A stretch of DNA of 20,181 nucleotides from the NCBI GenBank assembly GCA_023425865.1, contig JAFABV010000105.1, forward strand, positions 1 to 20,181, read 5' to 3'. The notes below the pieces were generated by a model. It was not told the origin of the DNA, searched no databases, and worked only from the letters and a program-made list of their open reading frames with translations. This DNA comes from Bacteroidota bacterium. GTDB lineage: Bacteria > Bacteroidota > Bacteroidia > Bacteroidales > Bacteroidaceae. The number at the start of each line of letters is the position of its first letter. Position 1 is the first letter of the stretch. Below are positions 15,631 to 20,181 of the stretch, piece after piece. The translations under genes were made by a program, and so were the position numbers.

Positions 15631-17076
15631 TTATCTCTTCTTTTGTTTGGCTGTTGTAGATGTCGCTAACGAGCGCACGCAGCGAAATCCGATGTAAGAG
15701 CGTGGTTGGTTCTGATATTCCCAAGTACGCCATGCCGAGCGAATATAGCTTTCGGGATCTTTCCACGAACCGCCTCGCACACTTTTCTTCTTCAGTTTAT
15801 ATGGGTCGTTGGGATCAGCATTATACGACAGCTGTGGGTTTAGATCGTTCATGGCATCTACACCGGCTTCTGTATATACGGTACTGGTCCACTCGGCCAC
15901 ATTACCAGCCATGTCGTACAAGCCATTGGTATTGGCCGAGTAACTCCGCACACGACTTGTTATCAAATTTCCATCTTTGGTATAGTTTCCACGGTCGGGC
16001 TTGAAGTTAGCGTAGAAACAGCCATTGCCATTAGCCATATCCTTATTCTCCCATGGAAACTCGGTTTGGTCCTTGCCACGTGCGGCAAATTCCCATTCTG
16101 CCTCAGTCGGCAGACGGTAGCGCTGCACATAACGTGCCTCGCCCCCCAATCCCTTGAGCAGATAGTCGGTACGCCAGGCGCAGAAAGCATTGGCTTGCTC
16201 CCATGTAACGCCCACGACGGGATAGTCGTTATACGCCGGATTGGTGTAATAGTTGCGAAGATAAGTCTCGTTGTCTGAATTTTGGAAATCGTTTACCCAA
16301 CAAGTTGTATCTGGATAAACATTTACAATATAGGTATTGAGGAAGTCCCAAGGACCAGACAGTGGTCGGTTGATGGCCTCTCTCACTATCCTGCCGTTAT
16401 CATCAATGTATGCGGTATCCTTACTGATCATCACCGTTTCGTTGGGATCAGCAGTCAAGTCGGTGTTCAGTCTACGCTCCTCCGGATTCATGCGATTACG
16501 GCGCAGAGCTGCGGCAACATAGTCGTACACCTCGTAGCGGTAGTTCAGCTGACTGTAGTCCAACAGTTTTTCACCTGTAACGGGATTAGTGACGTACAAA
16601 CTTTCTATGGCACGCTGCTCGTCTTCGTTGGGCTTACGGGGCAGACGCTTGTTCCAGTTGATACGTGGGGTGATGGGATCACCATTCTTGTCCTCAGTGA
16701 TCATGTAGGTCTCATCACCACCATAGGAGGGGTCGGCAAGACGTGTGCGCAGGATGCTGTCGCGCACCCAGTTCACAAACTGCTTATACTGAGAATTTGT
16801 CACCTCGGTTTCATCCATCCAGAACCCGTCTACAGATACATCCCGTACCGGTGTTTTCTTTCCCCACAGACTGTCCTGCCCAGAGATACCCATCTTCAGG
16901 AAGCCTCTGTTTACACGCACCATGCCATAAGGAGTGGGTTCAGCAAATGACTTTCCACCTACGCCGACCACCTCTCCGCCTCTACCGGAACTTGAGGTAG
17001 ACCGGGCACTGAAACATCCCGACATCAATGTCGCCGCTGTCATCAACGATAATGATATGACTGTTATCTTCTTCAT
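15631..17076 (-). CDS. gldK: T9SS outer-membrane-associated lipoprotein GldK/PorK
   Basis: A 481-residue lipoprotein. The signal MKKITVISLS...TLMSGC has a lipobox with Cys21 as the acylated residue. The rest is a formylglycine-generating-enzyme-like (FGE-sulfatase) fold: MDETEVTNSQYKQFV (87-101), GVTWEQANAFCAWR (289-302), RLPTEAEWEFAARG (321-334), GLYDMAGNVAEWTS (385-398), SVRGGSW (432-438), and GFRCVRS near the end. A charged insertion (about 105-280) separates the two halves. In T9SS this fold is structural: GldK/PorK and GldN/PorN build the periplasmic ring under the outer membrane. It lies 33 bp after porP and 5 bp before gldL, the canonical order. Confidence 0.96.
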   Translation of the reverse strand: MKKITVISLSLMTAATLMSGCFSARSTSSSGRGGEVVGVGGKSFAEPTPYGMVRVNRGFLKMGISGQDSLWGKKTPVRDVSVDGFWMDETEVTNSQYKQFVNWVRDSILRTRLADPSYGGDETYMITEDKNGDPITPRINWNKRLPRKPNEDEQRAIESLYVTNPVTGEKLLDYSQLNYRYEVYDYVAAALRRNRMNPEERRLNTDLTADPNETVMISKDTAYIDDNGRIVREAINRPLSGPWDFLNTYIVNVYPDTTCWVNDFQNSDNETYLRNYYTNPAYNDYPVVGVTWEQANAFCAWRTDYLLKGLGGEARYVQRYRLPTEAEWEFAARGKDQTEFPWENKDMANGNGCFYANFKPDRGNYTKDGNLITSRVRSYSANTNGLYDMAGNVAEWTSTVYTEAGVDAMNDLNPQLSYNADPNDPYKLKKKSVRGGSWKDPESYIRSAWRTWEYQNQPRSYIGFRCVRSLATSTTAKQKKR

Positions 17077-17109
17077 ACATCTATATTTTTGTCCCGTTGC
17101 AAGGAACCG

Positions 17110-18063
17110 CTATAAGAGCCTGACGCTCTTATGTTTGTTTTTGCCTTTCTTGATCAAATTCAAATCGTGCTGATAACCGATATAAAGTTCATGACTTCCG
17201 TTGCCAGGACTGATGGCCGATGTATAGAACTCATAGCTGTAACCCAGCAGAATACCATGGAAACTTCCGCCCAGAAGTACCGTCACGGAGTTGGTGGGGC
17301 TGTAACTGATGCCGCCGTACATGACCTTGTCATCATTCGTATACACCAATCGCCCCGTAACATCTGCCCGGTAGGCTACCCAATCGGTACGCACCAAAAC
17401 CGAGGGCTTTATTGTCAAGAACGGATTTCTTAATTTAATATTGTATCCACCCGTCAAATAATAGGTACGGTCTATCTGGAGTTCATTTGTCTCACCCAGG
17501 TTCACCGTCGGAGCCGTGAGATGCTGCACGGAGGCTCCGGCATAAAATGCCCCCCGAAGATAATAGAGTCCCACCCCAAAATCTATGGCGTTGCCCGTGA
17601 TCTCGGCAGTCGAAAAAGCAGGGTCACTGCTGTCTTCAAGGTCAACCTTACTGCCATCGAAATTCTCGCTCAAGAACCCCGCCTGAACGCCTACCCCCAT
17701 CTGTCCTCCGCCCAATTGAAACTTGAGGGCATATTGCAACGCCAGTTTCGTGTGGGTAAACAAGCCTATCTTGTCATTCATGAACACAAGTCCTGCGCCA
17801 TGGTAAGCGTTCATGGCGCGAAAAGGCATATCGGCAGAAGCATAGGCCGTCTGAGGGTTGTGCGTGAAGCCTGCCATATCGAGCGCGTAGGCAGCCGTAA
17901 TATTCAACCTCGACTGCTTTCCTGCTGCAGCCGGATTGAACGACGTCTCCATGTCGAAATAATGACTGAAAGACGGGTCATACTGGGCCAGCGCTCCGGT
18001 AGAGAAGCCAGCCACCAATGTCAATATGATGATTATGCGCTTAAACACGTAGCAATAACGCAC
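17110..18063 (-). CDS. porP: PorP/SprF-family T9SS outer-membrane protein
   Basis: A 317-residue outer-membrane protein of the PorP/SprF family. A hydrophobic signal ends GALAQ (about residue 27) and is followed by the family hallmark YDPSFSHYFDMETSFNPAAAG (28-48). The remainder is beta-rich with repeated glycine-aromatic strands (GAGLVFMNDKIGLF, GVGVQAGF, DFGVGLYYLRGAFYAG). In T9SS, PorP interacts with the ring or with surface substrates. There is no ATG near the start: GTG at 18061-18063 or the in-frame GTG at 18046-18048 are the candidates. The first lies inside an inverted repeat, so translation may be controlled. It heads the gld cluster, 33 bp before gldK, and follows the DUF2795 gene. 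Confidence 0.93.
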   Translation of the reverse strand: MRYCYVFKRIIIILTLVAGFSTGALAQYDPSFSHYFDMETSFNPAAAGKQSRLNITAAYALDMAGFTHNPQTAYASADMPFRAMNAYHGAGLVFMNDKIGLFTHTKLALQYALKFQLGGGQMGVGVQAGFLSENFDGSKVDLEDSSDPAFSTAEITGNAIDFGVGLYYLRGAFYAGASVQHLTAPTVNLGETNELQIDRTYYLTGGYNIKLRNPFLTIKPSVLVRTDWVAYRADVTGRLVYTNDDKVMYGGISYSPTNSVTVLLGGSFHGILLGYSYEFYTSAISPGNGSHELYIGYQHDLNLIKKGKNKHKSVRLL

Positions 18064-18138
18064 CTTATCGTAGTTTTATTGTATGAATAAGGCCGTCCTT
18101 GTCTACAAGAACGGCCTTACGCTATGATCATGCGTTAT
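18055..18138 (-). promoter_or_regulatory. Nested inverted repeat between DUF2795 and porP, possible attenuator
   Basis: An outer 8-bp inverted repeat, ATAACGCA at 18055-18062 and TGCGTTAT at 18131-18138, encloses the inner hairpin at 18089-18118. In the minus-strand RNA the outer stem would pair bases at the DUF2795 stop codon with the GTG start region of porP. No promoter box was found between the two genes. The role is inferred only from the structure. Confidence 0.4.
18089..18118 (-). terminator. Hairpin downstream of the DUF2795 gene (weak or leaky terminator)
   Basis: AAGGCCGTCCTTG and CAAGAACGGCCTT form a 13-bp stem with one mismatch and a TCTA loop. On the minus strand the T tract is interrupted (TTATTCAT), so termination may be incomplete. 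It lies 20 bp after the DUF2795 stop and only 25 bp before the porP start. Confidence 0.75.
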
Positions 18139-18359
18139 CAATACTCATCTTCATTCCACAAGAAATCCTCCTTCGTGGGGTAATCGGGCCAGATGTCTTC
18201 TATACTTTCATAGACATCGCCTTCATCCTCTATCTCCTGCAAGTTCTCCAATACCTCAGCGGGTGCGCCAGAACGAACAGCATAGTCTATCAACTCCTCT
18301 TTTGTTGCAGGCCAAGGAGCATCCTCGAGCTTCGAGGCCAAATCCAGTGTCCAATACAT
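18138..18359 (-). CDS. DUF2795 domain protein
   Basis: A 73-residue acidic protein, MYWTLDLASKLEDAPWPAT..., with the recognisable DUF2795 pattern ELIDYAVRSGAPAEVLENLQEI followed by DVYESIEDIWPDYPTKEDFLWNEDEY. Proteins of this length and sequence are widespread single-copy genes in Bacteroidota and have no established function that I know. It has no signal peptide or membrane segment, so it is cytosolic. It has a strong consensus promoter about 30 bp upstream of the ATG, suggesting high expression, and a hairpin after its stop. Its position directly before porP may be coincidental or regulatory. Family assignment is firm; function is unknown. Confidence 0.9.
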   Translation of the reverse strand: MYWTLDLASKLEDAPWPATKEELIDYAVRSGAPAEVLENLQEIEDEGDVYESIEDIWPDYPTKEDFLWNEDEY

Positions 18360-18393
18360 AGTCTTAAGTTTTACGTATTTTATTTATGATGCG

Positions 18394-18424
18394 CAAAAAT
18401 AAGCAAATATTTTGTATTTGCAAA
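18394..18424 (-). promoter_or_regulatory. Consensus Bacteroidota promoter for the DUF2795 gene
   Basis: On the minus strand a -33 box TTTG (18424-18421) is followed by exactly 19 bp and a -7 box TATTTTTG (18401-18394), fitting TAnnTTTG. The predicted start of transcription near 18387 leaves a leader of about 28 nt. Spacing and both boxes are ideal. Confidence 0.85.
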
Positions 18425-18499
18425 TTATTTGACTTCATTTTTAGGATATATCACAAATAATCCCGCATTTTCATATAGCTGAAACACCATTCACTGTGT

Positions 18500-19105
18500 T
18501 CACCTCAGATTCACCGCATACCGGCGTTTGTGCATAGCCATGTCGAAGAACACCAACCCACAGTCGTAGAGGTCGAAGCTAATGCCCACGAGAGAGCTCT
18601 GTTGAATATCCCGCCACACCTGAGCAAACTCCTTGGTACGGTGTATATGTTCCACGATCAAGAGCGCGCTGGCGTCCGCACGTCGTGCGAAAGGCACGAA
18701 CAATCGACGGCAGTCGGCCACCGACGAGAGCACCAGCACATCGCACAGCCTGTCATCCCCCTCGACCACGGCATCACGCCCCACCACCGTCGAGGCATGG
18801 CATCCGTCACGAATATAGGCCGCCCGATGGTCATCGCCACAGCCGTCGACCGACCACACCCGAGGTCCCACGGCGTTAGACAGTCTCAGATACAGTTCAC
18901 AGAGTGAACGCTCCCTGCCCCCAAGCGACGGGTAGACCCTCGCAAGGTCGTCGTAAGCATAGTAGGGGTAACACTCATCGATAACATACCGTATCATCCT
19001 GTAAGCCCACGGCGACTGCACGCCGAAGCCCCGTGTGCGCGGCATGCGCCGCAAGTGTGCCCAACTCCGCCTCATGCGGTCACAGACCAATGATATCATT
19101 CGCAT
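18500..19105 (-). CDS. Diverged class I methyltransferase-like protein
   Basis: A 201-residue cytosolic protein. The segment TRGFGVQSPWAYRMIRYVIDE (24-44) and the end CGLVFFDMAMHKRRYAVNLR resemble a Bacteroidota family of small SAM-dependent methyltransferase-like proteins, whose members typically start with a G[FIV]HSPF-like block and end GLVFFR...F.[IL]R. A Rossmann-type core is suggested by VWSVDGCG (83-90), DVLVLSS (122-128) and ALLIVEHIH (147-155). The usual glycine-rich SAM loop (GxGxG) is not seen; DGCGDD is the closest. It may be inactive or bind another ligand. The first in-frame ATG is at 19105; M11 or M21 are alternatives. There is a 164-bp gap to the upstream gene with no evident structure. 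Confidence 0.6.
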   Translation of the reverse strand: MRMISLVCDRMRRSWAHLRRMPRTRGFGVQSPWAYRMIRYVIDECYPYYAYDDLARVYPSLGGRERSLCELYLRLSNAVGPRVWSVDGCGDDHRAAYIRDGCHASTVVGRDAVVEGDDRLCDVLVLSSVADCRRLFVPFARRADASALLIVEHIHRTKEFAQVWRDIQQSSLVGISFDLYDCGLVFFDMAMHKRRYAVNLR

Positions 19106-19269
19106 ATATTATCAACGACAATTGCCTACGATTATTGCCATACGCAGGGTATCGGGCCTTATTTGCCAATATCGCCTACACTGGTACGCATGCCTCTCCA
19201 ATCACACGCCCCGCTTCCTCCTTATTATATATAAAGCCCAGGGACGACAACAACAGATGACAACAAACT

Positions 19270-19914
19270 TTACGATTGGTAAAGACGAACCTCTTCTCCC
19301 TCCACAATCTTGCAACGCTCACTGGGCGATTTGCTGAGGGCAATCATACTCTGAGCCACAACGGCAGTCTCTATGGGTGCACGGTCTTTGAACAGTCCAA
19401 ATTTGTTGAAGAAACGGATGAAAGGAAGTCCAAGTTTCTCTGCAAAGCGATCTGTACCCTTACGAATAAGCAAGGACGGACGCACAATGACAAGATGGGG
19501 AAAACCCAGGGCCTTGACATCTCTTTCAATTTCACCTTTCATGCGCGAATAGAAGACCCATGACGCAGCCGAAGCGCCTATCGAAGAGACCAGCACAAAG
19601 GTATCTACACCATTCTGCCTTGCGCCACGAGCGAAGTGGAGCTGATAATCATGATCCACAACATACTGCGCCGTCTTACTTCCGGCAGCGTGCAAGGTCG
19701 TCCCCATGCAACTAAAGGCGACGTCAGCCCTCACATCACCTGCCCAGTGCTCGGGATGACTAAAATCCACCACATGGCTTACGAGTTTAGGATGTGACAG
19801 CCCAGCCTCCTTACGTACAAAGATTTCCACTTGCTCGAACTGATCGTCAGCAAGAATCTGTGACACTAAGTCCTTACCTATTGCGCCTGTTGCGCCTATT
19901 ACCGCTGCTTTCAT
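19270..19914 (-). CDS. NAD(P)-binding Rossmann-fold protein, NmrA/TIP30-like
   Basis: A 214-residue cytosolic protein. It opens with MKAAVIGATGAIGKDLV, a GxxGxxG dinucleotide-binding loop (7-13). HVVDFSHPEHW (47-57) and VAFSCMGTTLHAAGS (65-79) fit atypical short-chain dehydrogenase/reductases of the HTATIP2/TIP30 or NmrA-like type. A possible active-site pair is Tyr122-Lys126 in FYSRMKGEIE, with SSIGA (110-114) before it. RPSLLIRKGTDRFAEKLG (145-162) is also typical. Such proteins are annotated as NAD(P)H-binding or oxidoreductase, and the substrate is unknown. It is the first gene after the rRNA operon terminator; no clear promoter box was seen. Fold assignment is firm, function open. Confidence 0.85.
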   Translation of the reverse strand: MKAAVIGATGAIGKDLVSQILADDQFEQVEIFVRKEAGLSHPKLVSHVVDFSHPEHWAGDVRADVAFSCMGTTLHAAGSKTAQYVVDHDYQLHFARGARQNGVDTFVLVSSIGASAASWVFYSRMKGEIERDVKALGFPHLVIVRPSLLIRKGTDRFAEKLGLPFIRFFNKFGLFKDRAPIETAVVAQSMIALSKSPSERCKIVEGEEVRLYQS

Positions 19915-20025
19915 ATTTATGTATATTAAACATCTTAGCTGTTTAGTTAGCGTTCTCCCTCCTTAGAAATCGACGATACATACCACCAATCTCCACCTCT
20001 TCATACATCTGTAGAGACGAACAAA

Positions 20026-20064
20026 GCCCACCAACAAGCCAACAGACCAGCCCGCCAACAAACC
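20026..20064. repeat. Short imperfect direct repeat near the rRNA terminator
   Basis: GCCCACCAACAAGCC (20026-20040) and GCCCGCCAACAAACC (20050-20064) match at 13 of 15 positions with a 24-bp period. They lie immediately downstream of the rRNA operon terminator on the minus strand. No function is evident. Confidence 0.5.
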
Positions 20065-20067
20065 AAA

Positions 20068-20099
20068 AAGCCCCGACGATATTTCTATCCTCGGGGCTT
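20068..20099 (-). terminator. rRNA operon terminator
   Basis: AAGCCCCGA and TCGGGGCTT form a perfect 9-bp stem with a 14-nt loop. On the minus strand the hairpin is followed by a T tract (plus-strand AAAAA just left). It lies 12 bp after the 5S rRNA 3' end. Confidence 0.9.
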
Positions 20100-20110
20100 G
20101 CTGTTGAAAA

Positions 20111-20181
20111 AAGGCGGCTACCTACTCTCCCACATTGCATTGCAGTACCATCGGCGCAAGCGGGCTTAACTTCTCTGTTCG
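20111..20181 (-). rRNA. rrf: 5S ribosomal RNA, 3' part
   Basis: The minus strand reads CGAACAGAGAAGTTAAGCCC, the conserved 5S loop B/helix III region, then GCGCCGATGGTACTGC and GTGGGAGAGTAGGTAGCCGCC, the conserved 3' half. The 5' part is cut by the window edge, leaving about 71 nt. The rest of the rRNA operon should lie to the right. The exact 3' end is uncertain by a few bases (20111-20114). Confidence 0.97.

Noticed and set aside
19943..20140. A 65-codon minus-strand open frame next to the 5S rRNA
   Set aside because: It runs through the 5S rRNA 3' end and the terminator hairpin.

Overview
The window looks like chromosomal DNA of a Bacteroidota bacterium, most likely Prevotella-like (Prevotellaceae). 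The evidence is a SusC-type receptor N-terminus, a GldK/L/M/N plus PorP/SprF type IX secretion (T9SS) core cluster, a DUF2795 protein typical of the phylum, and a textbook Bacteroidota promoter (TTTG, 19 bp, TAnnTTTG) with no Shine-Dalgarno-like spacing rules. Species cannot be fixed from the window.

Layout: at the left edge is the 5' end of a SusC-like TonB-dependent receptor gene (minus strand). About 1 kb without a credible gene follows. It holds two unrelated tandem arrays (four 23-bp units; three and a half units of about 83 bp with two hairpins each) and a strong terminator. Next comes a two-gene minus-strand operon in which a GH35 beta-galactosidase is followed, with a 4-bp stop/start overlap, by a very large multidomain GH31 enzyme (catalytic domain, FN3, CBM32-like, dockerin, cohesin-like). 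The GH31 resembles alpha-N-acetylgalactosaminidases, so the pair may strip galactose and GalNAc from mucin-type O-glycans. A roughly 490-bp gap separates this operon from a plus-strand OmpP1/FadL outer-membrane transporter, which converges on priA through a shared terminator.

The centre is housekeeping and secretion. Read in the direction of transcription (minus strand, right to left), porP, gldK, gldL, gldM, gldN and a small outer-membrane beta-barrel gene are closely spaced, end at a perfectly palindromic terminator, and are followed by priA. PorP, GldK and GldN are outer-membrane or periplasmic parts; GldL and GldM form the inner-membrane proton-driven motor. Upstream of porP is a DUF2795 gene with a strong promoter. 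The short DUF2795-porP gap contains a stable hairpin and an outer inverted repeat that reaches the probable GTG start of porP, suggesting a regulatory link.

The right end carries a diverged methyltransferase-like gene, a Rossmann-fold NAD(P)-binding protein, and then the terminator and 3' part of a 5S rRNA gene, the end of an rRNA operon entering from the right on the minus strand. Almost everything is on the minus strand except the OmpP1/FadL gene. I saw no transposase, integrase, CRISPR array or tRNA.
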